64,000 bases of DNA. Origin: Ptiloglossa arizonensis. Its lineage: Eukaryota; Arthropoda; Insecta; Hymenoptera; Colletidae. Both the position numbers and the translations under genes were made by a program. Shown here piece by piece: positions 24,259 to 35,981 of the stretch. The DNA lies in assembly GCF_051014685.1 (NCBI RefSeq), contig NC_135058.1:15874811-15938810 (forward strand), in the 5' to 3' direction. The notes beneath the pieces were generated by a model. It was not told the origin of the DNA. It ran no database searches and worked only from the letters and a program-made list of their open reading frames with translations. Numbering within the stretch: the first letter of the stretch is position 1; each line of letters begins with the position of its first letter.

Positions 24259-24426
24259 GAACTAAACCGGAAGATCGAAGGAACTTTGATTCCTTCCATC
24301 TTCTCGGTTTAGTAATTTCGTTTGTATTGCGCGTCGAGGGAGATCGATGGAACTTTGAATCCATCTATCTCTCTCCGGGTCTCCGCTCGCAGCAACCTCC
24401 ACGTGGTGAGACCTGGTAATCGGTAT

Positions 24427-24458
24427 TACTCGCGACGAACAATCCTTCGTCGCGAGTA
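24427..24458. repeat. Perfect 13-bp hairpin
   Basis: TACTCGCGACGAA, the six-base loop CAATCC, then TTCGTCGCGAGTA. It is GC-rich and lies just inside the right inverted terminal repeat. Confidence 0.7.
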
Positions 24459-24479
24459 TTGCCGAGCTAATAGGCTGCG

Positions 24480-24795
24480 AACTTGGTATAATTCTTACCA
24501 TGTATAAGATTATGAATGTAACTCCGATGTATTTAAATAAATTCAATTCGAGAGGCGCGTGTAAAATTCTTTCATTTTCTTCGTTGCTTTCATTCCCTTC
24601 GTGTGATCCTAAATTATGAGTCGTAAGAAGGGATATGAAAGTTGCAAGCCTTGGTTAAGTGCGTTATGCTTTGACTATTAGATACACTTGTTACACGAAA
24701 TAGAGATTTGAATGGAAAATTGTAGAGGTATGTACCTACGATTGTCAGTGTAGTTGTGACTATGAAAATATTTTTAGTACAATGAAAATAGTTGT
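24480..24795 (-). repeat. Right inverted terminal repeat
   Basis: It starts at AACTTGGTATAATTC and ends near AATAGTTGT; it is the inverted partner of 20176-20481. It contains ATTCAATTCGAGAGG and GTTGTGACTATGAAAATATT, both found reversed on the left. Confidence 0.7.
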
Positions 24796-25104
24796 ATACT
24801 GTATTCGCCTCGACAATTGAGTAAAGCTTTCGAGTGTTCGGTCATTTTTTCAAATCGTTTATACTTCGTGTTTGTACGTAAGAGCTTCGGACAAGGTCAG
24901 AATCGTAACTTTCGTATCGAGTTGTTGGCGTCGGAACATAATTATTCTCGGGAAATCAACCGAAGCGAGTTCCATCGACTCATCGAAGCCGTAGCCTGGA
25001 CTTCGGTTAATCATTGCCAAAACTTTTCTCCCCATGAGACCCCAGACCCTCTCGCGCGCTTAATGCCATAATGGACACTTCTCTTTCTCTTTTGGATTGC
25101 CTCC

Positions 25105-25416
25105 CTATTGATCCGAAACCACCGTACTCGCCCACGTCGCGTCAGCCTCGTTGCTTACAGATTGTTTCGCATTCTTGTCTCGACTTCTTTCCTCCAAAGA
25201 ACATTCATTTAGGAACGAAAAATCTTCCACGATAATTCCGTGTTCGTCGTACTTAATTTCATTTGTTACGTTGCCGTGGTCCAACGAATTAAAAAGTAAT
25301 CCGTGCGAATTGCATAGTTTTGCAACAAAGAATTTGTGCATTTGAAAATGGGAGAATTCTTTGGAAAGGGTAATTTCAAGGAGTTTTAAAATCGATTCAT
25401 TGGAAATCGATTTTTT
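25105..25416 (-). CDS. Gene C: probable terminal coding exon (103 residues plus stop)
   Basis: The minus strand has a textbook 3' splice site (a long T tract ending TTTTTTTTAG) just before 25416, followed by 104 uninterrupted codons in phase 0 ending in TAG at 25107-25105. The translation starts KKSISNES, includes a hydrophobic-helical part (ILKLLEITL, then HKFFVAKLC) and a polar acidic C-terminal half with FLNECSLEERSRDKN, ending VVSDQ. I recognise no family. No upstream exon was found at higher coordinates and no AATAAA follows closely, so this could be chance. It sits 0.3 kb outside the right inverted repeat of the 20-25 kb element. Confidence 0.33.
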   Translation of the reverse strand, partial: KKSISNESILKLLEITLSKEFSHFQMHKFFVAKLCNSHGLLFNSLDHGNVTNEIKYDEHGIIVEDFSFLNECSLEERSRDKNAKQSVSNEADATWASTVVSDQ

Positions 25417-28400
25417 CTAAAAAAAAGAAAACGCATTCCGCGTGCCCGATTTATATTCGCCCGTGGAACGATCTTTTTCTTTATCGTAGCATTAATTGCT
25501 GATTACCCTGCACTCGACACCTTCCAATAATGCTACTTCCATCGTTTCGAAAGAAACAGTTAGATACTATATTCTTCTTTCGACTCGATCCGATGTCTCG
25601 TTCTGTAAACTTTTTCGAGAATCCAGAAATTGCGATTGATAAAAATGCGAAGGATCGTCGGGAATCGTTGCGATCGACAAGAACCCGATCGTGTCCCGAC
25701 CTGTGCTAGCGAAAAGGATTACACGCGAAATGAATCGGCGTTTCCGTGCGGTTCACCGGGAAAAATAAATGTCTTACGTGTTATCAGATCTCCCGAAGGA
25801 GATATCCGAAGGCGGTTCGTGATGTCGCATGCGAATGGCCGTGGCGATTCGGGCCACGTACCGTTGCTGGCCGTTAATAAAAGCTTAAAGGACATTATCG
25901 TAAGCATTCGCCGGGACATTAAAAAGCACACGTGCCTTTAACGGTAGGCCCTCGATGCAATTTTAAACAGCTATTTCCGGCCGCTGCCACCTATCGTTCT
26001 CGGTGACACATGTCCCCCACGCAGTTACACGGATCCAGGGGATCCGCCCGGCTGAATACCAATCGCGAGGGGATCATACAGAAGGGTGAAAGGTCTGCTC
26101 CGGGGATGTGTCCTCCGTGCAATCAAAACAAACATTGCCTTCCGTCTGATATCAATCGAGATTATTTCTCTCTCGGCCCTTTGCCGTTCCTCCTCCCTCG
26201 TCGGATCAATGCGAGAAGTTGGATTTATTTCGAGAACGCTGCGCAGTAATTCGAGGTTAGATTCGCAACAGCGTTCGTGAATCTTTCTATTCTTGGTCAA
26301 TACTTTCGTCGAATTAATTTCTTCGGCGTCTCGGTTTTCATACCGGGACGAATGCTGTATAATAGAGTTCGAGGTTAAGCTGATACAATAAAATTATCGT
26401 TGTTACTAGTATTACACTTCTTAAGACTTTCGTAACCGGGGATTTTTCCAAAGGAATTGGTTGCGATTGTCCTAGAATCTTTCGATTTATACGTGTGACT
26501 CTCGTATTAATTCCTTTGTATTTTTTTATCAAAATTCTGTATTTTCTATGGAAAATTTGGAATATAACGTTCGTTTAATACGGTGCAAAGTTTCCTTTGA
26601 AAATTGCAAGAGGCGAAATAGTCGATACTTTATTAATGGAAGAGGAAGTAGAGTTTGGGCACAAGATAGGAAGGATCGAACACAGGAAGGAAGTATTCCG
26701 GCAGGAACAGGGGATAAGAAGTCGTCGATGCTAAAGGTATCGTAAATGCTTTCTTCGACCGTGATGCAACAGTATAACGTCAATTTCAAGTGTAGCCGTA
26801 ATGCAACTTCGATTTATATTTATAAGTATTTACGATTACGTAAGTATAGACTTTGCTCACAAAACACACACTTTTCCTCTTCCCCTTCTTCTTCCATTTT
26901 ATTTGCCACAATCACCGATAAACCGTGACCGTAAGGAACCAAAGTCCCCCGACCGAAAATTTCGATTCGAAATGCTCGCGTAGGATTCAGGTCACGCGGT
27001 AATTAATCACGACACCGAGGTCGAAATCCGACCGGGACATCCAACGGCATCCTCCTCGATTTGAGGCATCGCGAAGGTCACCGTTCACGACGTGCCATCG
27101 TTCCCGTGCGAAAATGGCGGTTATTTTTTTCACGGACCAACGGATGAGACGTACGGCGGTAGCGAGAGAGGGAGGGACATTAGCCATAAATTCGTGGGTC
27201 CCCAGTGGCAAATACCGGTGGAGCCGCCATGCCAATTGTATAAATTGGCTATGACAAACTTATCGTCCCGGTGGCACGCGTACGCGGGGCGTCGCGCCAC
27301 GTACGAGTCACCGACGCCTGCCCACCCCCACGGTCCCCCCTCTCGTCCAGGGGTCGATACTTTTACACCGGGACGGAGTTTGTTGCAGGTGCGTCACGGC
27401 GTGGTTCCCTCGTGGTCGTTTGAGACATCGTTCCCCGGAGGTCTTCGGTAGAACGTGACGTTCCACCTTTAGCCGCTCACGTACACCAGCCACGAGCTCC
27501 TCGGTTCTTGTCCTGCGATTCGTCGTGTACGACCTTTTCTTCGACGACCCCGCTCGTTCGATTTGCCCGCGGCTGACTTTCGGAGGAGTTTCACGACACG
27601 AGGCGACGCCGACCGTCTGCGGAGTTGGTGACGTCGAGGACGACGGTACCGTCGTTCCTCGATCGTGAAACGAGTCTCGAGCCGGGAAACAGGTAAAGAA
27701 GAACCATCAGTGTTACTTCTTCGTCGATTTTCTTTTAGTTTCGAAAGCATGGGAGAAGAATTTTTCTTTCTCTCGGAGAATGGGTTAGGGGAACGTTCCA
27801 ATGATCATTTAATCGACCAATCTTTTTATCAATTTTATTTAAAATATGTTTGCAAATTTATTGTCAATGATTTGCGTAATAGTCGAAAAGAGGTAAAGAA
27901 TTTTGGGTACGGGAAGAAAATTTTTTTTTCTCGCAACGATATTTGTTTTTCGCGAATCGTTTCGGAAAAAGGAAGAGTTCCTCGAAGTAATTGAAGAAGA
28001 AAATTATACACAAAATTTACGATACATTACGCAATACTTCGCCTTATAAACGCATAAGCACTTTTGTCCACGATAGTCTTGAGAATAGAGACTACAAATT
28101 AAATATTCGTGCTACACGTTCGGTTAATAGTTTCAACTTTGTTCGATCTCGTGACCGGTAATTTGAGGTTAGGTTTCGAAACACCGCCTCGACCTCGCCA
28201 CGTATTTATAGATATTGTGGTCTCGATCGTGTATTTCCATATGCACGACCAACAAATGCACCATCGTTGCTAAACAATACTATCGAAATCCTACTTTGCA
28301 AACCAAATCGTGCAAATTCCACGACGTTTAAGTATTTCGAAACACATTCGTAACGAAACGAACGTTGCGACATGTCCTATTAAATCAATTAAAATACCAT

Positions 28401-29151
28401 ACGAGTGGTAAAATAAACAGTACGCTCAAATTTCCCCCCTGGAACGTTGTTATTTATTCGCGGAGGTCCCTCGAATTCCAAAAATAATCAAGGACCACCA
28501 CGGATCCTATAATCCGGTTGAAAACAATTATCGAGATTGTCGCCGATTTTCAGATCGGAATCACGACAATTAATTCCGGGTCTGTCGTCGGCGATCGTTT
28601 AAGTTGGAAAACGATTTACACCGTAGCCGGTCTACCCACGGCGCGAGGTTGAAGCGTGTCGAGGAAGAAGGGTGAGTTTACATTCAGGGGGTAGCGCGCG
28701 TGGAGAAGGAGGATGGAGGAGGTGGTGGAGAAGGGAGGAGAAGGGGGAGGGGGAGGGGGTGAAAACCGCTCGTTTATCAGTAACCGACTCTAGTGAAAGC
28801 GACACCGAGCCTCTACGCCGCACGAATAACAATCCCCTCAACCCCCCTGCGAGTCCCGATGCGAAAAGTATTGGCCGCGCGACCCTCCGCCGCTCTTGCT
28901 CGTACCTCGGACATTATTTACGCGGGCGGACCGACTCTTTTTTTTTTATTATTATTTTCAATTCACTTAGGTCCCGACGAGAAATTTCCTGGCTTTAAAA
29001 CGCTCCCCGTCGGTCCTCGGGGCTCGCTCGAAATCACCCGCTCGGGAACCGCGAGAACTCGAGACGTCGCTTCTGATTTCTGGCCGATTTCTCGTTCCCG
29101 GGTTCAACGATAATTGCCCGAAACGCCGAGTTTCTACGGAGTCGTAGTTCC

Positions 29152-29220
29152 GTTTTTTTTTCTTCTCTCCTTCTCTCTTTCTCTCTCTTTTTTGTTTTTT
29201 TTTTTTTGCTTTTTGTTTCC
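29152..29220. repeat. Polypyrimidine tract
   Basis: About 70 bases almost wholly T and C with runs of T and CTCT on the plus strand. The antisense Lys/Arg-rich frame here is an artefact. Confidence 0.85.
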
Positions 29221-32200
29221 TTCGTCGACCGGTGGAAGTTTGACACGAAGGCGAGGAGAATTGCAGGGGGATCTCGTTTAATAACCGGCGCCGCGATGAT
29301 AGTTAATTGTAATAGATGTTAATTGAGGAAGAACCGAGGAAGTTGGTTGCCGCAATGGCGCGTGTGACGCTGGATATTATTCCACGCTCGCGGTGTATTA
29401 TCCCAGCGCAGGCGATACGTACGGATATAGAGCCGATACTCCTTTCCAAAAGAAGCATCGAATGTTTGTTTCGTTGATTTTGTTGCGCCTCCGACCCTAC
29501 GTGTCGTACAGAGACGAAAGCAGGAAAACGAGAAATTAATCATCCTCGTTGAACGATTAATACAACCTCCGCTCATTTCGTATAAGAGGATTTCCCAGGT
29601 GATATAATACTCCAGGGAATTAGAAAACGAAGAACTGAAAAATATGCTTGTTATTCTTCTTGGCATTGTTCTTAACGTACGGCTGAATTATTCTAATTAC
29701 AATTATTGTACAATTTAATTGTTTCGTTAACGTGCTCGGAACTACTTGATCGTCGACGGTAAATTTGCTGTAACAAGCGAACTATTTTTATTCAATACAG
29801 GGGTAATTGGATCGTTGACTGTAACATTCTTCGTTTATGAATCGCATTAACACTTCCAATGGTACATTCTCATGAAAATGTTACGACGTTACAAGATCTT
29901 TCGAGATTCGGTTTCCACATATACAATTTAAAACGATTAATTACCTTAATTTAAACATAGATGAATAATCTTATTTACGACTACCTTTCGAAAGAAAATA
30001 ATTAAAAGTATTCCTATTTAAAAGTGAAAATAATTAAAGTATTTAAAAATGTCGAATAAAATGTAGAAAATCACTTCGTTCGCGCGCGAATGGCGTTTGA
30101 ATTTTAATTGTCAAACATCGTGAAACAGTGTATCTTAATTAAAATTCAGTAAATCAGAAAGAAGTTCAAAACGTCTCGCAAGAATATTTGTATAAAATCT
30201 AAACAATAACGTTACCCTAACCGCGAATCAATTACCTATTATCTAATCCCGAGCGATCGAATTTTAAATCGTCCAAGGTGCGGGATTCCTCCTCGAAATC
30301 TTCGAGCGGGTCTCGTGGAGGATATTGAATTATTCGTTCATCGACTAGCCGGGTTCTCGAGTCGATAGATCCGTCCCGATCACGCGGCTAATCCAGGGTG
30401 ACCGATAACCGGAAGGGTGGTACATCGTTCAGGCTGTCGAGCGAGAAAATTGACTGGGACTGGCGCGCGTTCCGAATCTCATCCGCGGCGGCGTCAAATT
30501 CGAACCGAACCGGCCATCTTCTTGTCGACCCATTTTGCAAGTGTCGTCGTGGCGGCGGGCTAATTTGTCAGTTGTCGAGTTAGCGTCCTCCGGGGGATTC
30601 CGCTTTCCGTGGGCCCACCCCATCGGGACGGTAATCAACCGGTGAATATCTAAACTGCAGCTTCGAAACTCGTCCCGTCCCGTCCCAGCCCGTCCACCCC
30701 CTTCGTTCTCTCATTTATAAAGAAGAGGCTATCCCGAACGGGAGGTGCGATTGATCCACCCCTGAACCGTGTTCACCCCCTCGCCCCTCTGCTTCAGCTC
30801 CGTCCCACGATGCCGCTCCGTTAGTCCCTTCTTTCGACCGAAACTTGTCAAACGAGGTTTCGGCGAGCGAGAAACTGATTTCGTAATGCAAGATTCTGCG
30901 GTGATTAGATTACCGTTAGATAATTCATTCTTGGCGAACCGTCGACGACATTTTGCCATAGTTTTCCTCGAGCAAACTTTCCAAAGACGGTGCAAGAATA
31001 TTATTTTCGATAGACCTTGTTCCCAGTGGCGACTGAATCGTAATCGAGGAAAGTTCGATAAGTTCTACGGTGGATACGGTACTTCGTATCGGAACGAATT
31101 ATAATGTACGGTGCGTGGAACACGCTAAATGCGAGGATATTGTTTTTCAAAGTTTCTCGAAGTTGTTTCGAGATCAGTTTGCGAGTTTCCAAGTAGGAGT
31201 CGAGCGTCTTGCTACGCTCGTCTCGATCTACTTTCTCGGTTGAAGGTACTTCTCTTTCAAATTCCGATACATTCGAATTTTACCACTCTCGATACACAAA
31301 ATCGACAAATAAAACGTAACACATTGGTGGATATTCAATCTATCGAATAGACGTAGAATTAGATCTATCATTAGAGTCGTAGAATATACTAGGAATATAC
31401 CTAGTATTTACATTCAAATTGAAATATATACGAACAATGACACTCGGGTTGGCAAACTCCCTCTCCGTTTCGCGAATCGATGTAAAAACAATTCTTCCCT
31501 CTTTCCGAGAAGCAACCTATCCACCGAGGAAGGGTGGTATCGCGAAACGATCCGCGAAATAAAAAAGGAAAAAAGAAAGGGAAGCTCTCGTCCCAAGACG
31601 CGACGAGCGGCGAAAAAGTGTCGGATAATGTTCGAGGCTGGTGGCAGGTGGATTCCCTCGGTTGTCACGAGCCTCTCGTTTCCTCTCCGTCCTCTCGCGG
31701 CGGATCTCGGAGCTTTGTAACCATCCATTTCCGAGCTCACCCCCGAGCGCATTATTTAAATAAACAAGAGGGCGGGGCAGATTGGCCGACGCTACGTTCC
31801 TCTTCTCCGGAGCGGTTTCAGTGACGAACAATTATCCCCTCCGCGATCAGGGTGGAGGGGGTGGAGCGAGGAAAGTGACAGGCCAAGGGGGTGAGCTCTC
31901 GCTGCCGCCTTCTAATGAATTTTAAATTGCCTCGCGTTCATAATGCAGCCCCGTTGACAGTCGGGATGAACCGGAGATGACAAAGTAAAACACGCCCGAC
32001 TTAATATTTCCTGGCCGCGTGCGAGCACGAGAGACGACGTCGAGACGCGAAAATTACCGAGGGTCCCGGCGCTCGAACAACCTCAGATTTCGCAGCCAAG
32101 ACTCGATTATGTATTCCTTGTAATCTTCCAAGGAGTCTTGGAACGGAACTGGTTAGGTACCGTTCACTCGCGTCGGAAAGCTGCAAATACGAGAGAAATT

Positions 32201-32340
32201 GAAACGAATGGCGAACGAGTGGACAGGTGCGAGAGAAAGAAAGAATTTTTCTTTTACGGTAAGATCCCCTAGGTGAGGGGGTTCGAAAGTTTATTACGTG
32301 CTACGTGAAATCTGGTATGAAAATGTATAAATAGCAATAG

Positions 32341-32366
32341 TTTTTATTTTTATTTTTATTTTTATT
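32341..32366. repeat. (TTTTTA)n microsatellite
   Basis: Four units of TTTTTA plus a partial one. Confidence 0.9.
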
Positions 32367-34034
32367 TGAAGTTTTTCTCAGCCATGTGTTACATGTACAT
32401 ATACACGAATATAGAAATGAAGAATATATAGTCTAGAGTCTAGCGGAAGTTAACGTCGAAACAATTGTACACGATTGATAATTGTAACGGATGGCACGAT
32501 CGAAAGGGTAAGATGAAAAATAGGAAAGTATGGAACAATGTGTCTTCGATACTTTGTGTATAACAAAAGCGACGTTGAATAATCGTAAACAATTCTCGAA
32601 CCGACCCGAAACGAAAGTATTCTTTTTATCGATTCGAAGGTTCGTTGCGTAGAGGTGACCGTGACAAATTGGCGACCGTCTAACGGAAATATAAATTTTG
32701 CGCGGCAGGTTTGGGTCCAGCTTGAGAAACTTGTGAGCGGTTTATTGTTTCTCAGAGAGTGAGTCACTTGAGACAGGCCTCTCGAGTAACTCGCACACGG
32801 TTGGAGGCTGCAAGAACCGCTTCGAGTGCTTGGCATCGAGAAGGACGTCGTATGTATTCATCTATATTTTTATACGCTGCTCAAAATAATTGGCGAATCC
32901 CCTATTCGAGTAACTTGACTTTTACGATACGATATTTCGGGAGACGTTGATAACGTTGAAGTTGAACTTTCGGTACAGTGTCAAACGGGAACACGTACAA
33001 CGCTTTCTCTATTCGTGCTCGAAAATTTTGCTCGTCCTCTCCAATTTCGCAAGAATTGGGTACTTCGACGAGCTTGAATTTTATTTCGTTAAATCAATCG
33101 TCCACGAAACAGAAATGTATAAAATTATAACGCAATTAGTAATAATTTCGATTACCTTCAATTTCCTTCATTTTCGTAACATCCCTATTTTCAATAAAGA
33201 AATGATTCACCATCGTATCAACGTGTTTGCAAAGTTTCTCCCCGTGAAATTTACTCGATTTCTCGCAGAAATTAAGTCACTGTCGTAAACGGTGTTCCGC
33301 GGGCTCGCTCGAATCGTTTTTCTTTCCCGAAACGTAAGATCCATCGCGGAGGTTTACCGTACGACCGAAATTCGAGCGAAATCCGACGCGTACAACACTG
33401 TAGGCCATTTTCGTGGTAAAATGGGCCTCCGTACCGCGAAACAGAGGGCTGTTTTGACGCGTATAATTTCGTCGGGCGATTTCGATCGCGGAAGGGCCAA
33501 TTATCCCGATACGTTCACCGCTGTGGTTTCGTGCCGATCGTAGATTAAAGCGTATCATCGACAACGTTACAGTTATTTAATGGTGGACAGTGGCGGTCGT
33601 TGCGCACAATTTACATGCGTGTAAATTATTACCGGCGTCTCCGATCCCATCTACCTCTCCGTTTAATACATTGTGTTTCGTGCTCTTTAATTCGCCACCG
33701 AATATCGACCGTGCGGAGATTAATTTTTTTACGATACCGTCGAAATTAGTATTTATTAAGGAAGTCGGAGAGGAAGTTGTACCTTACCCATCTGTACCCT
33801 CTCTCCTTTCAAATTGCCGGTCTTCGAAAATCATTTCAGAGTCGAACGCAAACGATACCGATACTTACACCGCTGTACAAATAAACGCGTTCAATTTTAA
33901 ACGGGGAGATTGAAAATTTGCGAAAGCTTCGACACTGGATCAATGAAACGTTGTCGATTCAACGATCGGGCACATTGTCCTCCAAAGGATCACATTTCTT
34001 TCTCCTCGCGTACTCGCCTGTAACTTTCTTAAGA

Positions 34035-34315
34035 ACGAAAAATATCGTACGTTAATCTCGAGTGATCTTGTTCCAGATGGCTGGACTAATTTTCATCGCA
34101 CGAGAATCTCTAGAAATTCGGTCCCGGGCAATTGGACTAATTGTTATCGTACGCTAATCTCGAGAAATTCCATCGCGGAAAATTGGATCGATTTTCATCG
34201 ATCGCGAGTCTCGGTGGAATCTTCTCTCGGGCATTCGATCTTTATCGAGCTCCCGAGAAATCTTCTCCCGGATAATTGGATCGATATTTATCGCGAACGA
34301 ATCTCGAGACGATTG
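34035..34315. repeat. Degenerate minisatellite, about 51-bp period, five to six copies
   Basis: The motif ATTGGATCGATTTTCATCG with ATCTCGAGAAATTC recurs near 34083, 34134, 34185, 34235 and 34278. Copies are diverged at many positions. No coding frame spans it. Confidence 0.75.
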
Positions 34316-35949
34316 GTGATCTCGATACGGATCGCAGTTGTACCGTAGTACCGATTTTCATCGGATCCGGTCGATGAAACGAATCGGCGAGTTGGTTCGT
34401 CGAGGATGCGCAAAGTTGGTGAAAACGCGGGTAGCAAAGGCGTCGTTCCCGTTCGGTGGCCGGAAACACGGTTCGAGTAATTATCGTTCGAGACTACGGG
34501 CAGCCATTCCGTAACCGCATTCCCCCCAAAAATACCCGGGCAGGAACGGGCGCAGGGTTAACATTACGGCGTACCGTAAATTGCCAGCTGGTATACGGGT
34601 AGCTGCATCGAATTGCCGCGGCTTGACGTGCATAAACCGCGAACAATTCGCGCGGCAGAACGCGAAGATGCTGCCCGCGCCGCGGAAACTGCCGTCTTGG
34701 GAGCCGTGCCGGTGCCGATGCCGGTGCCGGTTGCACATGCAGTCCCGCGAGTCCCTCCGCTCCAGGATCGGGATGGAATTCCAGGGAATCCGGACCAGTC
34801 GGCGTGTTTATTGTTCGCGATCGGTCCCGCGGAGGCTGTGCTCGCGGACGCGTGAAAACACCGAGACAGGTAGCCGCTACGAGGGCGAGGACGAAAATAG
34901 ACGCCGGCCAACGGCGTCTGGCCAACCTCCTCGACGTCCCGATAAACACGCCACTCGACCGACACGAAAAAGCATCGCTATCTCGAGACCAATTTCTTTG
35001 ATCGCGACTACCCGCGATCTTCCACCGTACATTTTCCCCGAGCGATCAAACGACCCCGAGTTCTACGAGCGATAACCGCTACTTTGCGACACCCGTTACT
35101 CGACGTCGAACCGTATCGATGGACAGACCCGGCCGCTAGTGCCACTCGTCTGCGTTGCAAGCACCATGGTACGATCGAACTGGGTCGCGCGCAAAGTAGA
35201 TTTCTTTTTCTCTTTGGAAATTTTTCGGGTGTTATTTCTTTCAAAGAAAGATTCGACCGAATCGATATTTCGAGAAATTTTCCCGTGAAATTATAGCAGT
35301 GTTCCGACGATTTATAGAAATTGTAATTTCGGACGATTCCGATCTTGAACCTCTTTAAAGAAATATACGATTTCACGTTCGCGGAAACGTTCGATTTCTA
35401 TGATCGAAAGGAAAAAAAACCCTTCCATCCGTTGATGCCCAACTTGTCTCGATTCGGGGGCACGTGCACGAGGCGAGCGTATTCGATTCGCAAAATTTTC
35501 CTCGTTCCCTTAAATATTGCTCTTACGTAGCGATCGGAATAAAATTACAGCCTTCCGAAATTTAATCTCGAACACGGCGTTAAATTCCAACCGCTCGACC
35601 CGCGGGTATACGCGTAATCCCGAGTCTCTCGAAGCCAGACGATCGAACTGCTTCGAACTCTGTCTCTGGTGTTGGTTGCAGTCGGACGGAGGGGGATGAT
35701 AGTTGTTCGGGTCGGGTGGTTCTCGTCGGTAGTTCGCTGTCGGTGTCTGCGGCCGGATGCTGCGTCGATGATACAACCGGATGATACTTGGCGGTCCCGG
35801 GGCCATTCCGAGTCTGTAAGTTAGCCACGTACAATTACCGTGCGTCTCGTCTCGCGCGCCGTTACAACGTTTCGACGAACGTTATGGACAGGGCAACGTT
35901 ACGGATAGAGCAAAGCTGAACCGACGGTTGGCCAACTTCTCGAGGAAAG

Positions 35950-35981
35950 AGGAGAGAGAGAGAGAGAAACAGAGAGAGAGG
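35950..35981. repeat. (AG)n microsatellite, interrupted
   Basis: Two AG runs separated by AAAC. Confidence 0.9.

Larger units (their letters stand above)
23331..24300. repeat. Direct duplication of a module of about 540 bp
   Basis: TTAGAATAA at 23331 recurs at 23871. Both copies then carry AGCAATTATCCAATCTTTAG, a GC-rich middle with shared blocks (GAAACGGGGCACTCC, ATCGGGCCCAC, GGTTCGCGTCGCGT) and the end CAATTTTGCCTAATTTTT. The second copy is shorter by several deletions. Frames inside are short and not protein-like. Confidence 0.8.
20176..24795. mobile_element. Composite element with long inverted terminal repeats (non-autonomous, foldback-like)
   Basis: About 306 bp at the left (20176-20481) reappears inverted at the right (24480-24795) with clear similarity over the whole length: both carry inverted forms of GATACACTTGTTAC, CCTAAATTATGAGTCGTAAG and TTGAATTTATTTAAAT. 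Between them lie a 544-bp tandem array and a 1.5-kb structured segment. No frame with transposase motifs is visible. The inverted repeats have diverged noticeably while the internal units are nearly identical, which suggests an old insertion with continuing homogenisation. Exact termini and target-site duplication could not be fixed. A satellite-bearing foldback element is my best description. Confidence 0.6.
25417..34034. other. Gene-poor stretch
   Basis: No supported exon on either strand. GC-richer patches lie near 27.2-27.7, 28.6-29.1 and 30.4-30.9 kb. A 7-bp inverted repeat (TACTAGG...CCTAGTA) lies at 31387-31406. Upstream exons of gene C, if it is real, should lie here but were not identified. 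Confidence 0.45.

Noticed and set aside
34494..35075. Several long frames on both strands
   Set aside because: CpG-rich patch with overlapping open frames, a short GGTGCC-type repeat and no start or splice context.
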